Source of the DNA: CAZXEJ01 sp964639895
GTDB lineage: Bacteria > Desulfobacterota_D > UBA1144 > Nemesobacterales > JADFKM01
Reading direction: 5' to 3'
DNA: 26,662 bases
Assembly (NCBI GenBank): GCA_964639895.1
Contig: CAZXEJ010000032.1
Span: 1 to 26,662 of the forward strand
Shown here one piece after another: positions 1-7,490 of this stretch. Under the pieces are notes generated by a model. It was not told the DNA's origin. It ran no database searches and was given only the letters and a program-made list of their open reading frames with translations. Position 1 is the first letter of the stretch. Each line of letters opens with the position of its first letter. Both the position numbers and the translations under genes were made by a program.

Positions 1-376
<376 letters not shown>

Positions 377-490
377 AACTGAAAAGCTCTAAAGGATCGG
401 CTCTCTCGCTGGACCCGCTGCTGTCTGCTATTCACTTTTCAAAGAACGTTGCAATCAACCTTCAACGATCCCCACTCAACCCGAGTGGGA
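377..490 (-). promoter_or_regulatory. 16S rRNA leader with boxA and 5' hairpin
   Basis: This is the presumed transcribed leader between the proximal promoter and mature 16S. It contains GTTCTTTGAAAA (plus 436-447), which closely matches boxA antitermination sites of rRNA leaders. It also has a perfect 7-bp hairpin, CCCACTC/GAGTGGG (plus 471-489), lying almost at the predicted transcript 5' end. boxA would recruit the NusB/NusE antitermination complex; the hairpin may take part in processing or in stabilising the 5' end. The function is inferred from position and motif. Confidence 0.65.
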
Positions 491-496
491 TTAATT

Positions 497-524
497 ATTC
501 TATATCATCGCGCCCCGTTGTCAA
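497..524 (-). promoter_or_regulatory. rRNA promoter, proximal
   Basis: Minus-strand -35 TTGACA (plus 519-524), a 16-nt spacer and -10 TAGAAT (plus 497-502). The -35 is perfect and the -10 matches 5 of 6 positions of the sigma-70 consensus. Transcription would start near 490, about 115 nt before mature 16S, a normal rRNA leader length. The sequence upstream of the -35 is GC-rich, with no AT-rich UP element. Confidence 0.7.
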
Positions 525-595
525 GAGCGAAGGGGACGTCGATTTACGATCCCTTTGCGGAACCGTCAACCGGTTCCTCCAACCCTCTCTCATCC

Positions 596-624
596 ATTAT
601 ATCACAACCGGAATGCCGTGTCGC
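596..624 (-). promoter_or_regulatory. rRNA promoter, distal (candidate)
   Basis: Minus-strand -35 GCGACA (plus 619-624), a 17-nt spacer and a perfect -10 TATAAT (plus 596-601). It lies about 100 nt upstream of the proximal promoter and points the same way, which fits the tandem P1/P2 arrangement common for rRNA operons. A perfect 7-bp inverted repeat (plus 559-577, GGAACCG/CGGTTCC) lies between the two promoters. Confidence 0.5.
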
Positions 625-1499
625 GGCAATCCGTACCGGCTCGCGTGTGGGCGGCACGAGCGCCGGCGGTCAGCCCTCCGCAAGCACCCAGCGTGCAAGG
701 CAAGAGACTGACCCTCTCGACCACTCATACGGACACGGCCGCCCGCCTTGCAGCACCTAAATATAATCACTCGGAGGCGCGTTTCAATACGTCACCGGCC
801 CTATTGGAAACGATTCTCCAAGCCTGCCGGGCCCCGGCCTCGGGGAGGGGCGACCGCCCGCTGGGACAAGGTATTCCCTGCCGGCCGCAACAATGACGCA
901 AATGCGCCACCGTGAGCAACACGGCCAGCCGTAAGGTGGCAACATCTCTTAGGTAAAAGTGGATGCGACGGGCCAAAAGCATCGTGCGGCCGCACCGAGC
1001 CGCCGCTCCACCGCCCACCCTCGACGGTGAGGAACTCAATCCTTGACTGAAACTTGATTAGACGGCTTCCATCGCAGGCACATACAGCCGCCCCTTTACA
1101 CATCCACGCATCGGTAGGAACCGACCCTACGCACGGCCGAGCGTCCCGCACCTCGGCAATCAGCTCCCCGTCCAACCATGGCTTCGCCGTCTCCTGCCGC
1201 AAGAGTACGACGCCTCGGCCACAGCGACCCATGGCGGCACTCTCGCCTAGGTTCACCCTCCTCCATCCACCCCACACCCTTCTCGCAGCACCGGCCGTCC
1301 TCCCCAGGGATCTCGGACACCGCCGAGCAGTCTCCCCTACCCCAACCCCTTTTCCGGCTCACCGCAAGAAAGCTTTGTCCCCGCCCTACATCCAGCCCTG
1401 GGGCCGCGCGGTGTCGCCCACCCTACGCAGTGAACCTGCGCTCGACAGCGGTTATCATTCTTAGGTACAGGGGATCCATCCCCGGGAGAGGTACACCGG
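625..1499. other. gene-free stretch between rRNA promoters and first CDS
   Basis: About 0.9 kb without a convincing gene. Open frames of 80-160 codons occur on both strands, but they overlap each other, lack good ribosome sites, are Arg/Pro/Ala-rich shadow-like translations, and show no family I recognise. The plus strand is C-rich from about 1100 to 1400. No tRNA, RNase P, tmRNA or SRP RNA signature was seen. The 3' end must hold the promoter and ribosome site of the exported-protein gene at 1500. Confidence 0.5.
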
Positions 1500-2450
1500 A
1501 TGAGAAGCACCACAAGCAGCCGCAAGACGACTTCCGCTGCGGCGCGCGTCGTAACCGGCGTGGCCGTCGTCCTCGTACTCCTTGCCGCCGTTCTTGCCCC
1601 CTCACACTCCTCGGCCAAGGAGCTGAGCGAGAAATTCAAGCGCTACTGGTACGCCGGCAAGGCCGAACTAGTGCGGTTCCGCCTCGAGCAGGCCCGCTAC
1701 GGGCGTATCCACAGGGGAGACGCCGTGCTCATATACGTGACCGAGGACTTCCTCCCCGAAAAACAGGTCAAGGACGACTCCCCGCCGTCGCCCTCGTCCG
1801 TCAAGGTGATGAAACTCAATTTCATCCGCACGTTCACCACGGGCATATACAGCTACTCCATCATGACCTCCGTCTTCAAGCCCCTTGATACGGCGCGCCA
1901 CCCACGTGCGCTCAAGCTCATATCGACGTGCCAGGACTGGTGTGGCACCTCGTACCGCCAGCTCAATTTGCGCGGTGGGAAATACCGCGTCCAGATAAGG
2001 TCCTACTTTGAGCGCGTGGGCGACGGCGATAGAGCGGTCGAAGCGACACCGACGGAGGACGCGCTGTGGATAGCAATGCGTATCGATCCGGCGTCGCTAC
2101 CCCAAGGCAAGATACGGCTGATCCCCTCACTCCAGGCTTCGGCCCTGCACCACATTCCGCTCGGGCCGTATGCCGCGCGTGCCACACTGGAAGAGGTCGC
2201 GGACGAGGGCGGCACACACTACCGGTACACCGTGCGTTACACCGACATCAAGAGGGTGCTAGCCGTCGATTTCGAGAAGGAGCATCCCTACGCAGTCCTC
2301 GGCTGGATGGAGAAGGACGGCGACACAGCGGGGAAATCGGGGAGCGGGACGACCAGGGCCGTAAGGACACACTCTCTGCGGCTCGACTACTGGAACCACA
2401 ACTCCCCCGAAGACCTGCCACTCAGGCGCTCTCTAGGCCTTGAGCCCTAG
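1500..2450 (+). CDS. exported protein of unknown function (family seen mainly in Bacteroidetes)
   Basis: A 316-aa protein with an N-terminal signal peptide: a basic start, a hydrophobic run of Val/Leu/Ala at about residues 15-33, and a likely signal-peptidase site after SSA (about residue 39). No lipobox Cys is visible. The mature part reads like a family I recall chiefly from Bacteroidetes, often mislabelled as a septum formation inhibitor. Its marks are WYAGKAE, an ARYG.I..GDAVLI.VTEDF segment and a later CQDWCG motif with two nearby Cys. These suggest a periplasmic or outer-membrane-associated protein, but the biochemical role is unknown. The ATG is preceded by GAGAGG about 8 nt upstream. 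It is transcribed alone and converges on the M42 peptidase gene. Confidence 0.8.
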   Translation: MRSTTSSRKTTSAAARVVTGVAVVLVLLAAVLAPSHSSAKELSEKFKRYWYAGKAELVRFRLEQARYGRIHRGDAVLIYVTEDFLPEKQVKDDSPPSPSSVKVMKLNFIRTFTTGIYSYSIMTSVFKPLDTARHPRALKLISTCQDWCGTSYRQLNLRGGKYRVQIRSYFERVGDGDRAVEATPTEDALWIAMRIDPASLPQGKIRLIPSLQASALHHIPLGPYAARATLEEVADEGGTHYRYTVRYTDIKRVLAVDFEKEHPYAVLGWMEKDGDTAGKSGSGTTRAVRTHSLRLDYWNHNSPEDLPLRRSLGLEP

Positions 2451-2490
2451 CGTCGAGGGGGTGCTGCACCTGGAGTTGACCCCAAAGCGG

Positions 2491-2510
2491 CTTTCCCTCA
2501 CGGGGGAAAG
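2491..2510. terminator. hairpin between convergent genes (weak terminator candidate)
   Basis: A perfect 7-bp inverted repeat, CTTTCCC/GGGAAAG, with a 6-nt loop, 40 nt past the stop of the exported-protein gene and in the 192-nt gap between two convergent genes. It has no T-tract on either side, so a classical intrinsic terminator is not proven. Confidence 0.3.
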
Positions 2511-2642
2511 GACCAAGTCCATCCACCCAACGGTCCCAACTTGTCCCCCTACGGCCGCCATAGTGCCACCGGGCTGATACGCCCTATAGCTGCAGCTTTG
2601 CGTACCGGGACAGGACATGAGGCGAAGACACCGACAGCGGTC

Positions 2643-3686
2643 CTAACGGGGCGCCTCTGCATCGATGCGGTCGAGGTTTTCGAGCACAGCCGCCACAAGA
2701 TCGATTGTGTGCTCGATGTCGCGCTTGTAGGCGACCGAACTAGGGCTGTGCAGGTAGCGTACGGGCACGCTCACTACGGTGGCCTTGGCGCCGCGTCCCG
2801 TGACCTGGAGTGCCGACGCGTTCGTGCCGCCCATGGTCTTGGCCACCAGCTGGTACGGGATGCCCCGTTCCTCGGCCAAATCTTTAAGGAAGAAGCTCAG
2901 CGCACGGTTGGTTATTATGTACTTGTCGGCGAGCCTTATCTCGGGACCTGCCAGCACGCGGGCGAGCTTCTTGCTGTCCGGTACGCCGGGTAGATCGTTC
3001 GACACCGTGCCCTCCAGCACTACGACGTACTCAGGCTCGACGTCGATGTTTATAATCCTCGCCCCGCGCAGGCCCACCTCTTCCTGGACGGTCGCCGTGA
3101 CGTAAAGATCGCACGCCAGCCTTGGCGAGCGTTTGAGGGCTTCGAGAATGACGAACAGGGCCAGCCTGTTGTCGAGTGCCTTCGATATTACGGCGTCCCT
3201 CGTCTCGACGAGCTCCGTCGCATAGGTAACCGGGTCACCCACGCTTACAAGCTCCCTCACTCTTGCGCCCTCAAGGCCGAGATCGATGAGGCAGTCTTCC
3301 ACACCCGGCACCTCCCCATCCTCCTTGCCCCTCTTCGTGATGTGGGGAGGCTTGGCTCCCACCACGCCGACACAAGGCTCCTTACCCCAGACCACCACCC
3401 TCTGTCCGTAGAAGACGCGCGGGTCGATGCCGCCGAGCGGGATCACCGATACGAAACCCGCATCGTCGACGTGCTTTACCATGAAGCCCACCTCGTCAAG
3501 GTGGCCGTCCAAGACGAGGCGCGGGCCGTTGCCACCGGGGAGGTGTGCTATCACGTTGCCCAAATGGTCTTCGCGGATGTCGTATGTGTACCGCCTTATC
3601 TCGCGGAGGAATATCTCCCTCACCGACTCCTCGGCACCGGGTAGACCGGGTGCGTCGCACAGCTCCTTCAGCAGGGCCAGGTCCAT
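2643..3686 (-). CDS. M42 family metallo-aminopeptidase (FrvX/CelM/glutamyl aminopeptidase type)
   Basis: A 347-aa cytosolic di-metal peptidase expected to trim N-terminal residues from short peptides; family members form tetrahedral dodecamers. The family metal ligands are all visible: HLDE in DGHLDEVGFM, the ALDNR aspartate, the QEEVGLRG pair (catalytic base and ligand), the VVLEGT acid, and the C-terminal RYLHSPSS histidine. The length matches the family. The start ATG at 3686 gives the family-typical N-terminus LLKELCDAPGLPGAEE; a longer frame reaches 3842 but would run through the promoter. There is no Shine-Dalgarno site, and a strong promoter sits only 10 nt upstream, so the mRNA may be leaderless. 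The gene is transcribed alone, divergent from nuoN. Confidence 0.93.
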   Translation of the reverse strand: MDLALLKELCDAPGLPGAEESVREIFLREIRRYTYDIREDHLGNVIAHLPGGNGPRLVLDGHLDEVGFMVKHVDDAGFVSVIPLGGIDPRVFYGQRVVVWGKEPCVGVVGAKPPHITKRGKEDGEVPGVEDCLIDLGLEGARVRELVSVGDPVTYATELVETRDAVISKALDNRLALFVILEALKRSPRLACDLYVTATVQEEVGLRGARIINIDVEPEYVVVLEGTVSNDLPGVPDSKKLARVLAGPEIRLADKYIITNRALSFFLKDLAEERGIPYQLVAKTMGGTNASALQVTGRGAKATVVSVPVRYLHSPSSVAYKRDIEHTIDLVAAVLENLDRIDAEAPR

Positions 3687-3696
3687 GGTGCGGTTG

Positions 3697-3725
3697 ATTA
3701 TACACGAGGGCCGGAAAAATGTGAA
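3697..3725 (-). promoter_or_regulatory. promoter of the M42 peptidase gene
   Basis: Minus-strand TTCACA (plus 3720-3725), 17-nt spacer, TATAAT (plus 3697-3702): 5 of 6 and 6 of 6 matches to the sigma-70 consensus. The -10 box ends 10 nt before the ATG, which places the transcription start about 4 nt upstream of the codon or nearly on it. Confidence 0.7.
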
Positions 3726-3771
3726 CCTGCTCGACCGCTCACGGCACCTCCCGCGCAGGGGCGGGACCGTG

Positions 3772-3800
3772 TTGACAACCCAAACGCGCTCGAACATACT
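3772..3800 (+). promoter_or_regulatory. promoter of nuoN
   Basis: TTGACA (3772-3777), 17-nt spacer, CATACT (3795-3800): a perfect -35 and a -10 with 4 of 6 matches. It gives a leader of about 53 nt and shows that nuoN here can have its own promoter instead of being the last gene of a nuo operon. It lies back to back with the M42 promoter, without overlap. Confidence 0.55.
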
Positions 3801-3859
3801 AGATAGCCGAGCATCCGCGCGCGCGTATCCGTACTCGACCATCCCGACGAGGTGACTGC

Positions 3860-5320
3860 ATGGAGCTTTCCTCGCTTCTCCAAAGCTCGCTCGCCATTGG
3901 CTCCGAGATCGTTCTGATCATAACGGCAACTCTTCTTGCGGTGCTCGCCCCCCTGATAAAGCGCAACCGCAACGAGTGGTGTTTTTCCATAGCGCTTGCC
4001 GGCACGGTCGTCGCCATGGCGATCCACGTCGTCCGCTTCGACGGCGTCACCGGGACGGCTTTCGCCGGCGCCCTGACGCTCGATCTGTTCTCCGACTACT
4101 TCTCTTTCCTTTTCCTGCTTGGAGCCTTGCTCGTCGTCTGCCTCTCCCGCGACTACGTGCCGCGTACGGGACTGCGCCCGGGCGAGTACTACGCACTCAT
4201 CCTTTTCGCCACTTCGGCCACCATGCTTATAAGCTCGGCGGCCGAGTTGATGTCGCTCTTCGTAGGTTTCGAAGTAATGTCTGTATGTGCCTACATCCTC
4301 ACCGGTCTCAATCGTCGTTCCGTCACGTCTTCCGAGGCCGGGCTCAAGTACCTCGTACTCGGTGGCCTATCCTCGGCCATCCTGCTCTACGGAATATCGT
4401 TCCTCTACGGCGCCACCGGCACCGTCTATCTGGCAGACATCGCCGCGGGCTTCACCCCTGCTGACCCACTCTATGCGGCCGGTGCCGCACTCGTTCTGGT
4501 GGGATTCGTGTTCAAGCTGGGGGCATTCCCATTCCACCAGTGGGTGCCGGACGTGTACGAGGGGGCCCCCGTAAGCGTGACGGCCTTCATGTCGGTGGCC
4601 GTCAAGGCCGCCGCGTTCGCCATCCTTATAAGGGTGCTCTATACGGCCGCCCCTGTATTGGAGTCCCATTGGACGCCGCTGCTGTGGGGGGTGTCGCTTG
4701 CTACGATGCTCATCGGCAACTTCGCCGCACTTGCCCAGCGCAGCGTCAAGAGGATGCTGGCCTATTCGAGCATAGCGCACGCGGGTTACACCCTCATAGG
4801 CGTAGTGGCCGCACAGTACGACAAGACCCTCGGGCTCGGCAGCGTCCTCTACTACATGTTCGCCTACACCGTAATGAACCTCGGCGCATTCGGCGTCCTC
4901 GTATACCTGTCACGCGAGGACGGCGAGTGCGAGACGCTGGACCAACTGTCGGGACTGTGGCAAAGGAAGCCGTTTGCGGCGGTGGTGCTGGCCGTATTCA
5001 TGTTCTCGCTCATCGGTGTCCCCCCCACGCTGGGGTTCTTCGCCAAATACAGGGTGTTCCTGGCCGGTGTGGACGCCGGTTTCCACTGGCTAGTGGTGAT
5101 CGGCATACTGAGCAGCATAGTATCCGCCTACTACTATCTCAGGGTGCTTGTGTACGCCTTCATGCGCAAGCCCGAGTGGGTGTACCCCAAGCGTGGAGGA
5201 ACCGTACCGGCGGCGGTGCTGGCTCTGTTGTGCGTGGGTACGGTATCGCTCGGAGTCTTCGACCCCAACGGCTGGCGCTTCGCCATGGACGCCGTGCGCG
5301 TATTGTTGGCAGGTCCCTGA
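3860..5320 (+). CDS. nuoN: NADH-quinone oxidoreductase subunit N
   Basis: A 486-aa polytopic membrane protein, the usual length for NuoN, with about 14 hydrophobic helices. It is one of three antiporter-like proton-pumping subunits of the complex I membrane arm. Conserved blocks are present: the TM5 glutamate in FVGFEVMSVCAYILTG, the SSEAGLKYLVLGG helix, and the VFKLGAFPFHQW-VPDVYEGAP segment with its TM7 lysine, followed by a second conserved lysine in VAVKAAAF. The ATG at 3860 follows GAGGTG at 7-nt spacing. No other nuo gene is in the window; upstream is a divergent peptidase and downstream a gene-free stretch. A related antiporter subunit (Mrp or hydrogenase type) is less likely given the NuoN-type motifs. 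Confidence 0.93.
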   Translation: MELSSLLQSSLAIGSEIVLIITATLLAVLAPLIKRNRNEWCFSIALAGTVVAMAIHVVRFDGVTGTAFAGALTLDLFSDYFSFLFLLGALLVVCLSRDYVPRTGLRPGEYYALILFATSATMLISSAAELMSLFVGFEVMSVCAYILTGLNRRSVTSSEAGLKYLVLGGLSSAILLYGISFLYGATGTVYLADIAAGFTPADPLYAAGAALVLVGFVFKLGAFPFHQWVPDVYEGAPVSVTAFMSVAVKAAAFAILIRVLYTAAPVLESHWTPLLWGVSLATMLIGNFAALAQRSVKRMLAYSSIAHAGYTLIGVVAAQYDKTLGLGSVLYYMFAYTVMNLGAFGVLVYLSREDGECETLDQLSGLWQRKPFAAVVLAVFMFSLIGVPPTLGFFAKYRVFLAGVDAGFHWLVVIGILSSIVSAYYYLRVLVYAFMRKPEWVYPKRGGTVPAAVLALLCVGTVSLGVFDPNGWRFAMDAVRVLLAGP

Positions 5321-6098
5321 GGAGCACCCTAACGTCTTGGACAACCCTCCATCGCCTCCCGCACGTAGAAGGAGACGACCCCTTCACGACCCCAGGCGTG
5401 TCCCCACCTCAGACGGGGCCCACCTCTATCCCGTCCTTCATGTACACACGGTTGATGAGGCAGTGAAGAAAAAAGCCCCTTGCGCCTGGAAGGTGCGTCC
5501 CAACGGAACAATGAGGGGGGAGGTTCCGTGTACTTACTCCCTGACGAGGGCGGCTGCCCAAGGAGGCAACGCGGATGAATCGCGGCCCCGGTGCCTCCAC
5601 CTCACGGCGTGGGGCGCAACACCACCGCTCCAGGCCCCCTTAGCTGTGGACGGAATGCTAACCGCCGCGTCGTGAAGCACACGTTCGTACCGCCTCGCCG
5701 CCCAGATGGGGTTGGTAGCCGGCCGGCAGGGCAAGGACCGGCGTGCAGACGATCACTCCTGGGTTCATAAGGGAAAGCAACAGTCTGCCACGGAGCGCTC
5801 TCTCCGCGACAGGGGCTCAAGTGCTGGCCCGCGTGGGGGGGGGGGAGATCACGCGCGGTCAGGGGCAACGCATTCGGACTGCCGCCTCCCCGACACTCCC
5901 CGCGAGGCTCGTAGCGGAGAATCTTGCCCAGCCGACAAGGCACTTAGGCGCCCCCTTGGGATCAAGCCTCCCACATGCCGCGCATCCTGCCGCCGCCACG
6001 TCATACCGGCACGAAAGCAAATGCCGGCGACCACTTGTCCTCTCGGACCGATTCCTGCCTGATTGCCGGTCGTCCATACATTACAGCGACACCGACTA
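5321..6098. other. gene-free stretch between nuoN and purD
   Basis: A 778-nt gap between convergent genes. I see no convincing gene or structural RNA. It holds an 11-nt G homopolymer at 5835-5845, a T6 run on the minus strand (plus 5466-5477 is A-rich) after a weak stem, and a hairpin near purD. A minus-strand open stretch ending at 5409 encodes a plausible-looking 25-residue tail (LINRVYMKDGIEVGPV) but lacks a gene-length body. It could be a relic or chance. Confidence 0.45.
6006..6027 (-). terminator. hairpin downstream of purD (weak terminator candidate)
   Basis: Perfect 6-bp inverted repeat CCGGCA/TGCCGG with a 10-nt loop, about 70 nt past the purD stop on the transcribed side. There is no following T-tract, so at best it is a weak or Rho-assisted end for the glmU-glmS-purD transcript. 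Confidence 0.25.
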
Positions 6099-7376
6099 CT
6101 AGAAGTGGGCAAAGGCCTTGCGTCCTATATCGGTCCTCCAAATCAGCCTCTCGCACCGTATCTTGCCCACGGCCTCGTAGGCCAGATCGATGCTCTCACG
6201 CAACGATCCCTTCGAGGCCGTAACCCCGAGGACGCGTCCTCCGGCCGTCACCAGCTTGCCGTTGCAGAGCGCCGTACCGGCGTGGAACACCTTCACTCCC
6301 TCCATGGCGTCGGCCTCCTCTACCCCTTCGATCACGACCCCCCGCTTGTAGTCGCCGGGGTACCCCTTGGACGCCATCACAACACAGACGGCCGCGTCCC
6401 GGCGCCAGGCGAGCTCCATCCTCGGCAATCTCTCACCGCGGGCAACGGCCTCCATCACGGGCACGATGTCGGTTTCGAGCCTCAAAACCAGCGGTTGGGC
6501 CTCCGGGTCGCCGAGCCGGCAATTGAACTCGAGCACCTTGACCGATTCGCCGCTTATCATCAATCCCGCATAGAGCACCCCCTTGTAGGGAACCCCCTCT
6601 TCCCTCATGGCCTTGACGGTGGGAATCATAACCTCGTCCAGTATGCGCCGGTACATCTCTTCCGTAACGACGGGTGCCGGCGAATACGCCCCCATACCCC
6701 CCGTATTGGGTCCCCGGTCACCGTCGAGCAGCTGTTTATGGTCCTGGCTGGTTGCAAGCGGCACCACCCGCTCGCCGTCGGTGAAGACGAAGAACGACGC
6801 CTCCTCCCCTTCCAGGTACTCTTCTATAACGACCCGGTCGCCCGCATCGCCGAAGACCCTCTTGTTGAGAATGAGGTCAAGCGTTTCGCGTGCCTCATCG
6901 AGAGTGCGGCAAATGACGACACCCTTTCCTGCGGCGAGACCATCGGCCTTGATCACCAGCGGCGGTTTGACCTCCTCGACCCACCCCATGGCTTCGGAGA
7001 AGTCGGAGAAGGTGGCGAAGAAGCCCGTCGGAATACCGTACTTCTTGAGCAGCTCCTTTGCGTAGGACTTGCTGCTCTCTATCCTCGCTGCATCTTTGGT
7101 GGGGCCGAAGATGGGAAGCCCCTCATCGACGAACCTGTCCACGATACCCAGCGCCAAAGGCAGCTCGGGCCCTACGACCGTAAGGTCTATCTCCTCGGCC
7201 GCCGCGAAGCGGGCAAGCGCGTCGATGTCGGTCTCTTTGATGTCAACGCAAGTGGCGTCACGAGCTATACCGGCGTTGCCGGGGGCACAGAAAACGCGTC
7301 TTACCCGCCGGCTCTGCTTGATCTTCCAGCACAGGGCGTGCTCCCTTCCTCCTCTGCCTACCACCAGTACGTTCAT
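6099..7376 (-). CDS. purD: phosphoribosylamine-glycine ligase (GAR synthetase)
   Basis: A 425-aa ATP-grasp enzyme of de novo purine synthesis that joins glycine to 5-phosphoribosylamine, consuming ATP. Recognisable blocks in order: N-terminal VLVVGRGGREHAL, VVGPELPLALGIVD (about 70-85), the ATP-grasp VIKADGLAAGKGV, EEYLEGEEASFF, DHKQLLDGDRGPNTGGMGAYSP, and the metal-binding FNCRLGDPEAQ. Length is normal for PurD. The ATG at 7376 follows GGAG at 5-nt spacing; a frame extension of 7 residues upstream is not supported. It lies 114 nt downstream of glmS in the same direction and is probably cotranscribed with glmU and glmS. No other pur gene is in the window. Confidence 0.97.
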   Translation of the reverse strand: MNVLVVGRGGREHALCWKIKQSRRVRRVFCAPGNAGIARDATCVDIKETDIDALARFAAAEEIDLTVVGPELPLALGIVDRFVDEGLPIFGPTKDAARIESSKSYAKELLKKYGIPTGFFATFSDFSEAMGWVEEVKPPLVIKADGLAAGKGVVICRTLDEARETLDLILNKRVFGDAGDRVVIEEYLEGEEASFFVFTDGERVVPLATSQDHKQLLDGDRGPNTGGMGAYSPAPVVTEEMYRRILDEVMIPTVKAMREEGVPYKGVLYAGLMISGESVKVLEFNCRLGDPEAQPLVLRLETDIVPVMEAVARGERLPRMELAWRRDAAVCVVMASKGYPGDYKRGVVIEGVEEADAMEGVKVFHAGTALCNGKLVTAGGRVLGVTASKGSLRESIDLAYEAVGKIRCERLIWRTDIGRKAFAHF

Positions 7377-7490
7377 CACGGCTCCAGACCTCCGCAAACC
7401 GTTGTGTCAATCCATGCCGAGGCGGGCCACGACGCGTAGGCGTCTCAGCCTCCGCCGCGGGTAACGGCACCTCGGCAGGCCCGGGACGGG

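Noticed and set aside
767..1277. Minus-strand open frames of 90-158 codons upstream of the rRNA promoters
   Set aside because: They overlap frames on the other strand, are Arg/Gly/Cys-rich, lack ribosome sites and resemble no family; open frames of this length are common by chance in GC-rich DNA.
1178..1888. Plus-strand frame of 236 codons overlapping the exported-protein gene
   Set aside because: Its translation is Arg/Pro-rich without motifs, and the alternative frame encodes a clear signal peptide and conserved blocks.
6063..7439. Plus-strand frame of 458 codons across purD
   Set aside because: Antisense shadow of purD; His/Gly/Arg-rich translation with no domain.
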